NCBI GenBank assembly: GCA_963521185.1
Contig: CAUQTV010000009.1
Location: 62,001 to 126,000, forward strand
Source of the DNA: Enterobacter_D sp963521185
Lineage (GTDB): Bacteria; Pseudomonadota; Gammaproteobacteria; Enterobacterales; Enterobacteriaceae
Direction: 5' to 3'
Length of the DNA stretch: 64,000 nt
Below, piece by piece: positions 16,705 through 24,553 of the stretch (the first letter of the stretch is position 1; the number at the start of each line of letters is the position of its first letter). Under the pieces are notes generated by a model. That model was not told the origin of the DNA. It was given only the letters and a program-made list of their open reading frames with translations, and did no database searches. The translations under genes were made by a program, and so were the position numbers.

Positions 16705-16714
16705 TCAGGTCACA

Positions 16715-18217
16715 TTACTGACTGAAAGGGTTAGCGCCCTTGCTGCCAGTGCGCGTCACTGCCGGTTGTGCGGCGGCTTGCGTGGTGGCCGGTTGAGCGT
16801 TCGCCGATGCGTCATTACCAATGTTCTGCACGCGTGCGTCCTGCTCGGTGTTTTCCGGGGCAACGGTTTCCGGCGTCGTGGACGTCGGTTTACCCAGCGT
16901 GCTGTTGAGCATTTGCAGATCCTGCTCGTTCAAGGTGCCGAGCGCAGATTTGATGTTCAACTGGTTGATAAGGTAGGTATAGCGCGCGCTGGAGAGCTGT
17001 TGCTTGGCGTTATACAGCGTGGTGGTCGCATCTAACACATCAACAATGGTACGCGTACCCACCGAGTAACCGGCTTCCATCGCATCCAGTGAACTTTGCG
17101 CTGACACAACGGCCTGTTTGTAGGCGTTGATGCTGCTGACAGAGGCGTTGATATTATTAAAGGAGGAACGCACGGTCTGCACAACGCTGCGGTGAGCGGT
17201 TTCAAGCTGCTCGCTGGCACCAACAAAGTTGTACTGCGCTTGTTTCACCTGCGAGTTCACCATACCGCCTTGATACAGCGGCAGCGAGAAGCTCAGGCCC
17301 ACTTTGTTCTGGCCGATGTTGCTGTCGTCATACGCGCTACCGGTCGCACCGCTGGTTTTGGAACCGCTGTAGGAGGTATCGGAGACGGCAGTGGATGCGC
17401 TCAGGCTCAGTGTCGGTAAGTGGCCGTCCTGCGCCTGGCGGATTTGCTCGCGGGCCAGGTCCTGGCTCAGACGTGCCTGTAACAGCGTCAGGTTACGGCT
17501 TTCGGCTTCTTTCAGCAACGCGTTCACCGGCTGAGGCTTGTCGGTTTTAAAGTTATCGACGTTAAGCGACGCCAGTTCCGGGTAGTAGTTACCGGTGACC
17601 TGACGCAGCTGTTCAACGGCGTTGTCCAGATCGTTACGCGCGGTAACTTCGTTTGCCAGCACGGTATCGTACTGTGAACGGGCGTTCTGCACGTCGGTGA
17701 TCGCGACCAGGCCAACGTTAAAACGCTGGGTAGTTTGGTCTAACTGACGGTAAATCGCCTGTTTCTGTGCTTCAGTATAAGAGAGCGAGTCAATCGCGCT
17801 CAGTACGTTAAAATAAGCGGTAGCGGTGTTCAGGATCAGCGATTGCTGATCGGTCTGGAAGGTCACATCCTGAATACCGGCTGATTTCTCTTGCAGTGTC
17901 AGCGCACGCCACTTTGACATGTCAAACAAGGTTTGTGTAAGTTGCAAAGAAGCGCTGGTCGCATTGGAGTTAATACCGTTGTTGTCGCGATAGCCATTGC
18001 TGTAGGTGTAATCTGCACCCAAACCCAGCTGTGGCAGTAACGGGCTGCGCGCTTCGTTGATTTTCTCGAATGCGGCATCACGGTCTGCGGCGGACTTACG
18101 CAGTTCCGGGTTGCTTAAACGCGCCTGCTGATAAACCTGTAACAGGTTCTCTGCCTGGCTCATAGCACTGAAACCTGCAAGGCTCAGGCCGATTAGAATG
18201 GGGAGCAATTTCTTCAT
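16715..18217 (-). CDS. tolC: Outer-membrane efflux channel TolC
   Basis: Trimeric outer-membrane exit duct used by AcrAB, EmrAB, MacAB and type I secretion systems. I choose the ATG giving MKKLLPILIGLSL because AAGGA lies 6 nt before it; the ATG two codons upstream abuts that site with no spacing. A signal peptide ends near SQAEN. The two internally repeated halves each carry outer-membrane-factor features (NPELRKSAADRDAAFEKI near 35; NPxx-type repeat near 250). The Gln/Ala/Thr-rich C-terminal tail differs from E. coli and makes the protein about seven residues longer. Divergent from nudF. Confidence 0.97.
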   Translation of the reverse strand: MKKLLPILIGLSLAGFSAMSQAENLLQVYQQARLSNPELRKSAADRDAAFEKINEARSPLLPQLGLGADYTYSNGYRDNNGINSNATSASLQLTQTLFDMSKWRALTLQEKSAGIQDVTFQTDQQSLILNTATAYFNVLSAIDSLSYTEAQKQAIYRQLDQTTQRFNVGLVAITDVQNARSQYDTVLANEVTARNDLDNAVEQLRQVTGNYYPELASLNVDNFKTDKPQPVNALLKEAESRNLTLLQARLSQDLAREQIRQAQDGHLPTLSLSASTAVSDTSYSGSKTSGATGSAYDDSNIGQNKVGLSFSLPLYQGGMVNSQVKQAQYNFVGASEQLETAHRSVVQTVRSSFNNINASVSSINAYKQAVVSAQSSLDAMEAGYSVGTRTIVDVLDATTTLYNAKQQLSSARYTYLINQLNIKSALGTLNEQDLQMLNSTLGKPTSTTPETVAPENTEQDARVQNIGNDASANAQPATTQAAAQPAVTRTGSKGANPFSQ

Positions 18218-18275
18218 TTGCATTCCTTGTTGTGAAGCATGATTTAGCGCTGATCTAATTAAAAAATAATCGCCG

Positions 18276-18321
18276 ATTCTAGCAGAGAGTACCCCTGTAA
18301 AAGGTTGGCGTTACGTGCCAT
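18276..18321 (-). promoter_or_regulatory. tolC promoter with mar/sox/rob box
   Basis: On the minus strand the 20-bp site at 18302-18321 reads ATGGCAC...GCCAACCT and agrees with the MarA/SoxS/Rob consensus at 13 of 14 defined positions. A -10 TAGAAT lies at 18276-18281. The site overlaps the -35 position, where there is no good -35 hexamer, as expected for an activator-dependent class II promoter. E. coli tolC has the same arrangement. Confidence 0.75.
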
Positions 18322-18422
18322 CCGGCGGGAATTTGCACCAATCTACCACAGCGCGGGTAAAACGGCAGTCAAACGGTCTTGAAATCCATAATTTCATCAA
18401 TATGTGTAACCGGGATGAAACC

Positions 18423-19055
18423 ATGAGTAAAGCTACTCCATTAGCCACATCGTTTACCAAAAATGATGTAGAAATTATTGCACGGGAAACGCTGTACAGC
18501 GGTTTTTTTTCGCTGGATCTATACCGTTTTAGACATCGCCTTTTCAACGGTGAAATGAGCGGTGAAGTGACACGTGAAATTTTTGAACGCGGTCACGCGG
18601 CGGTGTTGCTACCCTTTGACCCAGTGCGCGACGAAATTGTGCTGATCGAGCAAATTCGTATCGCCGCCTATGACACCAGCGAAACGCCCTGGCTGCTAGA
18701 GTTAGTGGCTGGCATGATAGAAGAAGGCGAAACCGTTGACGAGGTGGCGCGACGGGAAGCGGTCGAAGAGTCGGGGCTTATCGTTGGGCGTACGAAAAAA
18801 ATGCTGAGTTACCTGGCCAGTCCTGGCGGGACCAGCGAGCGCTTAACCGTACTGGTGGGTGAAGTGGATGCCACGCTGGCCAAAGGTATTCATGGCTTAG
18901 TGGAAGAAAACGAAGATATTCGTGTTCAGGTGGTGAGCCGGGAGCAGGCTTACCAGTGGGTGGAAGAGGGGAGAATCGACAACGCCGCGTCTGTCATCGC
19001 CTTGCAATGGCTACAGCTGCACTATAAAGAATTGAGAAACGAGTGGAAAAAATGA
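18423..19055 (+). CDS. nudF: ADP-ribose pyrophosphatase NudF
   Basis: Nudix hydrolase that splits ADP-ribose into AMP and ribose 5-phosphate. The 210-residue form beginning MSKATPLATSF is chosen by match to E. coli NudF (209 residues); upstream in-frame ATGs give an unsupported extension. The Nudix box is complete near residues 97-119 (GMIEEGETVDEV...RREAVEESG), with its catalytic REAVEE. It overlaps yqiB by 4 bp (ATGA) and begins the nudF-yqiB-cpdA-yqiA-parE row. Confidence 0.95.
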   Translation: MSKATPLATSFTKNDVEIIARETLYSGFFSLDLYRFRHRLFNGEMSGEVTREIFERGHAAVLLPFDPVRDEIVLIEQIRIAAYDTSETPWLLELVAGMIEEGETVDEVARREAVEESGLIVGRTKKMLSYLASPGGTSERLTVLVGEVDATLAKGIHGLVEENEDIRVQVVSREQAYQWVEEGRIDNAASVIALQWLQLHYKELRNEWKK

Positions 19056-19474
19056 AGCGTTACACACCTGACTTCCCGGAAATGATGCGCCTGTGCGAAA
19101 CCAATTTCGCGCAGCTGCGCCGCCTGTTGCCCCGAGAAGATGCGCCCGGTGAAACAGTGAGCTATCAGGTGGCAAATGCGCAATACCGGTTAACGATTAC
19201 GGAATCAACCCGCTACACTACGCTTGTGGAAATCGTCCAGACCGTTCCGGCGATAAGCTACTGGAGCCTGCCGTCAATGACGGTGCGGCTTTACCACGAT
19301 GCGATGGTCGCTGAAGTGTGTTCGAGTCAGCAGATCTTTCGCTTTAAAGCGCGGTATGATTACCCAAATAAAAAGTTGCACCAACGCGACGAAAAGCATC
19401 AAATTAATCAGTTTCTGGCCGACTGGCTGCGATACTGTTTAGCACATGGAGCAATGGCGATTCCGGTTTGTTAG
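19052..19474 (+). CDS. yqiB: DUF1249 protein YqiB
   Basis: Function unknown. The 140 residues, MKRYTPDFPEMMRLCE..., match E. coli YqiB almost end to end, with the conserved HDAMVAEVCSSQQ and YPNKKLHQRDEKHQ segments. The start overlaps the nudF stop (ATGA), implying translational coupling. It always travels with nudF and cpdA in enterobacteria, which hints at, but does not show, a shared nucleotide role. Confidence 0.92.
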   Translation: MKRYTPDFPEMMRLCETNFAQLRRLLPREDAPGETVSYQVANAQYRLTITESTRYTTLVEIVQTVPAISYWSLPSMTVRLYHDAMVAEVCSSQQIFRFKARYDYPNKKLHQRDEKHQINQFLADWLRYCLAHGAMAIPVC

Positions 19475-19498
19475 CGTCGTGAAACCTAAGGACACCAT

Positions 19499-20326
19499 TT
19501 GGAAAGCCTGTTAAAACTGGGTCTGGCTGGTGAGGCCAGCGTCAGAGTCTTACAAATAACCGATACTCACCTGTTTGCCGAGAAGCACGAAACGCTGTTG
19601 GGTGTGAACACCTGGGAGAGCTATCAGGCGGTACTGGATGCCATCCGCGCTGAACAGCGCCATTGCGACCTTATTGTCGCGACGGGGGATCTGGCACAGG
19701 ATCATACGGCTGCGGCCTATCAGCACTTCGCTGAAGGCATCGCAAGCTTTGATGTACCCTGCGTCTGGCTGCCGGGCAATCACGATTTTCAACCTGCGAT
19801 GTACAGCGCATTGCAGGAAGCGGGGATCTCGCCTTCAAAACGGGTTTTCGTTGGCGATCACTGGCAAATCCTGCTGCTCGACAGCCAGGTATTTGGCGTG
19901 CCGCACGGTGAACTGAGCGAGTTTCAGCTGGAGTGGCTGGAGCATAAGCTGGCCGACGCGCCCGATCGCCACACGCTGTTGCTGTTACACCACCACCCAC
20001 TGCCGGCGGGCTGCGGTTGGCTCGATCAGCACAGCCTGCGCAATGCGCAAGAGTTGGATAACGTGCTGGTGCGTTTCCCGCGCGTGAAGCACCTGCTGTG
20101 CGGGCATATTCATCAGGAGCAGGATCTCGACTGGAACGGTCGCCGTCTGCTGGCGACGCCGTCAACCTGCGTGCAGTTTAAGCCGCACTGCTCCAACTTT
20201 ACGCTGGATACTATCGCACCCGGCTGGCGCTGGCTGGAGCTTTGCGCCGACGGAACCTTACACACGGAAGTCTGCCGCCTGGAAAGTACGCAATTTAATC
20301 CGGATACCGGTTCAGAAGGATACTGA
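19499..20326 (+). CDS. cpdA: 3',5'-cyclic-AMP phosphodiesterase CpdA
   Basis: Metallophosphoesterase that hydrolyses cAMP to AMP and so tempers CRP activity. Residues show the full calcineurin-like set: DTHLF near 22, GDLAQD near 64, GNHD near 96, HHHP near 165, and GHIHQ near 205. The start is TTG, giving MESLLKLGLAGE; E. coli cpdA also starts at TTG, and AAGGAC lies upstream with good spacing. It is 24 bp after yqiB and overlaps yqiA by one base (TGATG). Confidence 0.95.
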   Translation: MESLLKLGLAGEASVRVLQITDTHLFAEKHETLLGVNTWESYQAVLDAIRAEQRHCDLIVATGDLAQDHTAAAYQHFAEGIASFDVPCVWLPGNHDFQPAMYSALQEAGISPSKRVFVGDHWQILLLDSQVFGVPHGELSEFQLEWLEHKLADAPDRHTLLLLHHHPLPAGCGWLDQHSLRNAQELDNVLVRFPRVKHLLCGHIHQEQDLDWNGRRLLATPSTCVQFKPHCSNFTLDTIAPGWRWLELCADGTLHTEVCRLESTQFNPDTGSEGY

Positions 20327-20901
20327 TGTCAACGCTCCTTTATCTGCATGGTTTTAACAGTTCGCCGCGCTCGGCGAAGGCCACCCAGTTGCAGCAGTGG
20401 CTGGCGGAGCATCATCCGCAGATCACCATGGTCACGCCGCAGCTGCCGCCCTATCCTGGCGAGGCCGCTGAGCTGCTTGAATCGCTGGTGTTGCAGCACG
20501 GCGGTGAACCGCTGGGCATTGTGGGATCGTCACTCGGCGGCTATTACGCCACCTGGCTTTCGCAATGTTTTATGCTGCCTGCTGTAGTGGTGAACCCGGC
20601 GGTTCGCCCGTTCGAACTGCTACGCGATTTTCTCGGCGCGAACGAGAACCCCTACACCGGTCAGCAATATGTGCTAGAGTCACGGCATATTTACGATCTC
20701 AAAGTTATGCAGATTGACCCGCTGGAAGCGTCGGATTTACTCTGGCTGCTACAGCAAACGGGCGATGAAGTGCTGGATTACCGCCAGGCCGTCGCGTATT
20801 ACGCGTCATGCCGCCAGACAGTTATCGACGGCGGAAACCATGCCTTTGTGGGCTTTGACGATCATTTCACACAGATTATCGATTTCCTCGGGCTGCATTG
20901 A
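20326..20901 (+). CDS. yqiA: Alpha/beta-hydrolase esterase YqiA
   Basis: Small esterase active on short acyl esters in E. coli; physiological substrate unknown. The 191 residues begin MSTLLYLHGFNSSPRSAKA, with the oxyanion HGFNS loop, the nucleophile elbow GSSLGGYYA near residue 67-75, and a late His in GGNHAFVGF for the catalytic triad. Start overlaps the cpdA stop by one base. parE follows 41 bp after its stop. Confidence 0.93.
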   Translation: MSTLLYLHGFNSSPRSAKATQLQQWLAEHHPQITMVTPQLPPYPGEAAELLESLVLQHGGEPLGIVGSSLGGYYATWLSQCFMLPAVVVNPAVRPFELLRDFLGANENPYTGQQYVLESRHIYDLKVMQIDPLEASDLLWLLQQTGDEVLDYRQAVAYYASCRQTVIDGGNHAFVGFDDHFTQIIDFLGLH

Positions 20902-20942
20902 GCCTGGCAGGAAACGATGCGGTCACTATCTACGAACAAACC

Positions 20943-22835
20943 ATGACGCAATCCTATAACGCTGATGCCATTGAGGTACTGACCGGGCTTGAGCCGGTTC
21001 GCCGCCGTCCGGGGATGTATACCGACACCACTCGCCCAAACCATTTGGGCCAGGAAGTTATTGATAACAGCGTGGATGAAGCGCTGGCAGGCCATGCGAA
21101 GCGCGTGGATGTCATTCTTCATGCCGACCAGTCGCTGGAAGTTATCGATGACGGTCGCGGTATGCCGGTAGACATTCACCCGGAAGAGGGCGTGCCTGCG
21201 GTCGAGCTGATCCTCTGCCGCTTACACGCGGGCGGTAAATTCTCCAACAAGAACTATCAGTTCTCCGGCGGCCTGCACGGTGTAGGGATTTCCGTAGTGA
21301 ACGCCCTGTCAAAACGCGTGGAAGTTAACGTGCGCCGCGACGGGCAGATTTACAACATCGCCTTTGAAAATGGCGACAAGGTTCAGGATCTGAACGTGGT
21401 CGGCACCTGCGGAAAACGCAACACCGGCACCAGCGTGCATTTCTGGCCTGATGAGCGCTTCTTCGACAGCCCGCGCTTTTCCGTCACGCGCATGACGCAC
21501 GTGCTCAAAGCCAAAGCGGTACTGTGTCCTGGCGTTGAAATCACCTTCAAAGATGAAGTGAATAATACCGAGCAGCGCTGGTGCTACGCCGATGGGCTGA
21601 CCGACTACCTCTGCGAAGCCGTGAACGGCCTGCCGACGCTGCCTGAAAAACCCTTCGTCGGCAGTTTTGCCGGGGATGTGGAAGCGGTGGACTGGGCGCT
21701 GCTGTGGCTGCCGGAAGGCGGCGAGCTGCTGACCGAGAGCTACGTTAACCTGATCCCCACCATGCAGGGCGGCACCCATGTTAACGGTCTGCGCCAGGGG
21801 CTGCTGGATGCGATGCGTGAGTTTTGCGAATACCGCAACCTGTTGCCGCGCGGCGTGAAACTGTCGGCGGAAGATATCTGGGATCGCTGCGCCTATGTGC
21901 TGTCGGTCAAGATGCAGGATCCGCAATTCGCCGGGCAGACCAAAGAGCGCCTCTCATCGCGTCAGTGCGCGGCGTTTGTCTCCGGCGTGGTCAAAGATGC
22001 CTTCAGCCTGTGGCTGAATCAGAACGTGCAGTCAGCGGAACAGCTGGCAGAAATGGCGGTTTCCAGCGCTCAGCGTCGTCTGCGCGCGGCCAAAAAAGTG
22101 GTGCGTAAAAAACTCACCAGTGGTCCGGCGCTGCCGGGCAAGCTGGCGGATTGCACCGCGCAGGATCTTAACCGCACCGAACTGTTCCTCGTCGAAGGGG
22201 ACTCCGCAGGCGGCTCCGCCAAGCAGGCGCGCGATCGCGAATTCCAGGCGATCATGCCGCTGAAAGGCAAGATCCTGAATACCTGGGAAGTGTCCTCAGA
22301 CGAAGTGCTGGCCTCGCAGGAAGTGCACGACATTTCGGTGGCGATCGGTATCGATCCGGACAGCGATGATTTGAGCCAGTTGCGCTACGGTAAAATCTGT
22401 ATCCTCGCGGATGCGGACTCCGATGGTCTGCACATCGCCACGCTGCTGTGTGCGCTGTTTGTGAAGCACTTCCGCACGCTGGTGAAGCACGGCCACGTTT
22501 ATGTGGCGCTGCCGCCGTTGTACCGCATTGACCTTGGTAAAGAGGTCTATTACGCGCTCACGGAAGAGGAAAAAGCCGGCGTGCTGGAGCAGCTTAAGCG
22601 CAAAAAGGGCAAACCCAACGTGCAGCGCTTTAAAGGTCTGGGCGAGATGAACCCGCTCCAGCTGCGCGAAACCACGCTCGATCCCAACACCCGCCGTCTG
22701 GTGCAGCTGATCATCAGCGATGATGACGATCAGCGGACCAACGCGATGATGGACATGCTGCTGGCGAAAAAACGCTCGGAAGATCGCCGTAACTGGCTAC
22801 AGGAAAAAGGGGATCTGGCCGACGTCGAAGGGTAA
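20943..22835 (+). CDS. parE: DNA topoisomerase IV subunit B ParE
   Basis: ATPase subunit of topoisomerase IV, which unlinks daughter chromosomes. The ATG giving MTQSYNADAIEVLTG (630 residues) matches E. coli exactly in length; an earlier in-frame ATG would add 15 residues. The GHKL ATP site shows EVIDNSVDEAL, DDGRGMPV and the lid GGLHGVGISVVNALS. The TOPRIM domain shows LVEGDSAGGSAKQ and DADSDGLHI. Last gene of the nudF row; a strong terminator follows. Confidence 0.98.
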   Translation: MTQSYNADAIEVLTGLEPVRRRPGMYTDTTRPNHLGQEVIDNSVDEALAGHAKRVDVILHADQSLEVIDDGRGMPVDIHPEEGVPAVELILCRLHAGGKFSNKNYQFSGGLHGVGISVVNALSKRVEVNVRRDGQIYNIAFENGDKVQDLNVVGTCGKRNTGTSVHFWPDERFFDSPRFSVTRMTHVLKAKAVLCPGVEITFKDEVNNTEQRWCYADGLTDYLCEAVNGLPTLPEKPFVGSFAGDVEAVDWALLWLPEGGELLTESYVNLIPTMQGGTHVNGLRQGLLDAMREFCEYRNLLPRGVKLSAEDIWDRCAYVLSVKMQDPQFAGQTKERLSSRQCAAFVSGVVKDAFSLWLNQNVQSAEQLAEMAVSSAQRRLRAAKKVVRKKLTSGPALPGKLADCTAQDLNRTELFLVEGDSAGGSAKQARDREFQAIMPLKGKILNTWEVSSDEVLASQEVHDISVAIGIDPDSDDLSQLRYGKICILADADSDGLHIATLLCALFVKHFRTLVKHGHVYVALPPLYRIDLGKEVYYALTEEEKAGVLEQLKRKKGKPNVQRFKGLGEMNPLQLRETTLDPNTRRLVQLIISDDDDQRTNAMMDMLLAKKRSEDRRNWLQEKGDLADVEG

Positions 22836-22860
22836 TCGCATCCGATTGAGTCCAACCTTT

Positions 22861-22890
22861 CGCCGGGTGGCGGCTGTCGCCTGACCCGGC
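22861..22890. repeat. REP-like palindrome after parE
   Basis: CCGGGTGGCGGCT...CGCCTGACCCGGC pairs CCGGGT with ACCCGG around the typical REP core, between the parE stop and its terminator. Confidence 0.55.
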
Positions 22891-22901
22891 CTGTGAAACC
22901 G

Positions 22902-22936
22902 AAAAAGAGTCCATCACCGTATGGGCTCTTTTTTTG
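22902..22936 (+). terminator. Intrinsic terminator of parE
   Basis: An 11-bp stem (AAAGAGTCCAT / ATGGGCTCTTT, one G-U pair) with a 6-nt loop is followed by a run of T. This is the strongest intrinsic terminator in the left half of the window. Confidence 0.85.
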
Positions 22937-23005
22937 TTTGGGAGATGCCGGATGTTTTTAGCCGTGTGATTATTGATTGAGGCACTGACAATGGTGGGTA
23001 AGGCT

Positions 23006-23293
23006 TCAAAGAATACGTTTAACCGCTTCAGAATAGACGTCTGAGCGTTCTCTCTTGCCGACTGACACGACAAATACAATAACCTTTTCATCAATGACTT
23101 GATATACCAGGCGATAACCAGAGGAACTGAGCTTTATCTTGTAACAGTCTGGCATCCCACGAAGCTTGTTTGCTTCAATTCGCGGTGTCTCAAGCACTTC
23201 ACTTAGCTTCTTTTTAAACTGTTCACGTACCGTCGAGCCCAGCTTTCGCCATTCCTTGAGTGCCCGCTCGTCAAAATCCAGAAGATACGCCAT
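23006..23293 (-). CDS. relE: Type II toxin RelE (mRNA interferase)
   Basis: Ribosome-dependent endoribonuclease that cuts mRNA in the A site. The 95 residues match E. coli RelE almost throughout. The residues shown to matter in E. coli, Lys52, Lys54, Arg61, Arg81 and Tyr87, are all present at the same numbers, so the toxin should be active. It overlaps the relB stop by one base (TGATG). It sits between parE and decayed DNA, a place where E. coli K-12 has no relBE; there the pair lies in the Qin prophage. Confidence 0.95.
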   Translation of the reverse strand: MAYLLDFDERALKEWRKLGSTVREQFKKKLSEVLETPRIEANKLRGMPDCYKIKLSSSGYRLVYQVIDEKVIVFVVSVGKRERSDVYSEAVKRIL

Positions 23294-23532
23294 CAGAGTT
23301 CATCCAGCCTCACGCGTATGGGTCTAGGATTACGAAGACGCTCTTTGACTATCTCTACGAGTTCTGCATCTTCATCACTCAGGAGTATCTGTTTAAACGG
23401 TAAACGTCCATTTTCCGCAATATATTCAAGCATCAGGCGAAGTGCTTCTGAGGGTGTTACCCCCATTTTTTCCAGTGCAGCATAAGAGCGAGCTTTAAGT
23501 TCATCGTCAATGCGCAGATTGATGCTACCCAT
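23293..23532 (-). CDS. relB: Antitoxin RelB
   Basis: Ribbon-helix-helix DNA-binding antitoxin that neutralises RelE and represses the operon. The ATG giving MGSINLRIDDELKARSYAAL (79 residues) matches E. coli RelB in start and length; an ATG eight codons upstream gives a poorer match and would use the operator as coding DNA. The N-terminal ribbon-helix-helix (about 1-45) is followed by the toxin-wrapping C-terminal part ending RLDEL. An AGAAGGTG ribosome site lies upstream. Confidence 0.95.
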   Translation of the reverse strand: MGSINLRIDDELKARSYAALEKMGVTPSEALRLMLEYIAENGRLPFKQILLSDEDAELVEIVKERLRNPRPIRVRLDEL

Positions 23533-23545
23533 ATCGAACACCTTC

Positions 23546-23596
23546 TGTAAATACAAATGTCATTACGATTATTGCACTAACGAATGCCTATGGCAA
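23546..23596 (-). promoter_or_regulatory. relBE promoter and operator
   Basis: On the minus strand TTGCCA (-35, 23591-23596) and AATAAT (-10, 23568-23573) are spaced exactly 17 bp. Just downstream, 23546-23566 reads GTAATGACATTTGTATTTACA, with the repeated TGTA/TACA half-sites of the relO operator bound by RelB and RelBE in E. coli. Confidence 0.75.
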
Positions 23597-23936
23597 GACG
23601 CGCAGTAAGTCATGAAAACAAGCTTTAAGGCTGGAGTTCACGGTTAGTTTTGTGCCAGGAGCGGACATCGCTGAGAGTAGTCTGAGTTCATTAGCAGAGA
23701 GTTGATCAATAGACTAAATACCCTGAATCTCCAGATAGTTCGTTTATGCTTTGTTTACCTTGGCTTGGTTGACACGCAATTCTCACCGAATATTGAGACA
23801 GACCACATCCGCCGTAAAAACAGCATCTACCGCCTCAACTATACCAACGGTGCCCGCATATAGTATGCGTCCGCCTGGTACCGGCCACAGCTGTTCCACG
23901 ACCGCAGAAGTTATCTATCAGTAAATTCATTGTTGT
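23597..23936. other. Gene-poor AT-rich stretch, probably decayed DNA
   Basis: No complete gene is supported. One forward frame stays open for 60 codons between stops at 23678 and 23861 (it includes TDHIRRKNSIYRLNYTNGARI) but has no ATG start and no recognised family. The base composition is visibly more AT-rich than the flanks. It reads as leftover from an old insertion next to relBE. Confidence 0.45.
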
Positions 23937-24410
23937 ATGAGGAAATACAGACTATGCCAGTTTGACTGGAAAGATCTTATCGCACCTGTCGTAACTGTCA
24001 CTGCTGTCTGGCTCGCGGCCAGACTCGCATTACGTAATGATATGCGTAAAAAAGTGCTAAAGCTCGAAACTAATAGGTTGGAGCGGATGGCTCTTGAGTG
24101 CGACAAGTGTCTGAATAATCTGTACATGAACTGCATGAGGGTCCATAAAATTCTTGAGGATCTGTCCGGGGAATATACCAAGAGAATTACCTTGGCGGAG
24201 GTTACCCAATGCCTGAAAAAATCAGCAGAAGCAGGAACCGTAATCGATATCAAAGCTGGACAACAGTTTCAGAATACGCTGGAACTTCACCGTCAGGCCG
24301 ACTTTGAGGAATGGAAAACGCTCATCCATCCACTGTTGCTTCACATTAACAAGGTACTTGCCTCCCCGTCGCTGTCCACCGATGACTTACTATGTGTAGA
24401 AGGTCAATGA
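23937..24410 (+). CDS. Hypothetical membrane-anchored protein (orphan)
   Basis: Not recognised. The 157-residue product has one hydrophobic segment near the N-terminus (about 14-31, LIAPVVTVTAVWLAARLAL) followed by an amphipathic, mostly helical region rich in Leu, Lys, Glu and Cys. The long helices could be coiled. An in-frame ATG after GTTGTATGAGG is the only early start, and its ribosome site is weak. The stop overlaps the start of the truncated HTH gene by ATGA, so the two were once a coupled pair. Its AT-rich composition and position beside decayed DNA point to horizontal origin. Confidence 0.5.
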   Translation: MRKYRLCQFDWKDLIAPVVTVTAVWLAARLALRNDMRKKVLKLETNRLERMALECDKCLNNLYMNCMRVHKILEDLSGEYTKRITLAEVTQCLKKSAEAGTVIDIKAGQQFQNTLELHRQADFEEWKTLIHPLLLHINKVLASPSLSTDDLLCVEGQ

Positions 24411-24499
24411 GTGACACGAATAAATTCAAGGCGCTACGCCTTCAACGGGCCTGGTCACAGGAACAGTTTGCCCAATTGTCGGGCCTGTGTGTCCACTGA
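24407..24499 (+). pseudogene. Truncated XRE-family HTH gene
   Basis: An ATG overlapping the preceding stop opens a 30-codon frame, MSDTNKFKALRLQRAWSQEQ followed by FAQLSGLCVH and a stop. The first 27 residues look like the start of XRE-type helix-turn-helix proteins (LRxxRxWSQEQLAxLSGLS), but the frame ends inside the HTH where family members continue with a VRTIQRIENG-like segment. The gene is thus cut off at its 3' end. The following 54 bp to the araC-type gene hold no recognisable remainder. Confidence 0.6.
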
Positions 24500-24553
24500 T
24501 GTCCCGGTAATTCTCACGGGGCTAAAAGCGCTTAAAATTAAGCAAGTTAAGTA

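Noticed and set aside
18218..18223. First ATG of tolC (MQMKKLL start)
   Set aside because: The AAGGA site touches this ATG with no spacing, while the ATG two codons later has normal spacing and matches the E. coli start.
24407..24499. Functional HTH regulator
   Set aside because: The frame stops before the recognition helix, so it can hardly bind DNA as a normal XRE protein.
23597..24553. Possible prophage or integrative element around relBE
   Set aside because: No integrase, no tRNA, no att-like direct repeats and no phage structural genes are visible; only small remnants are present.
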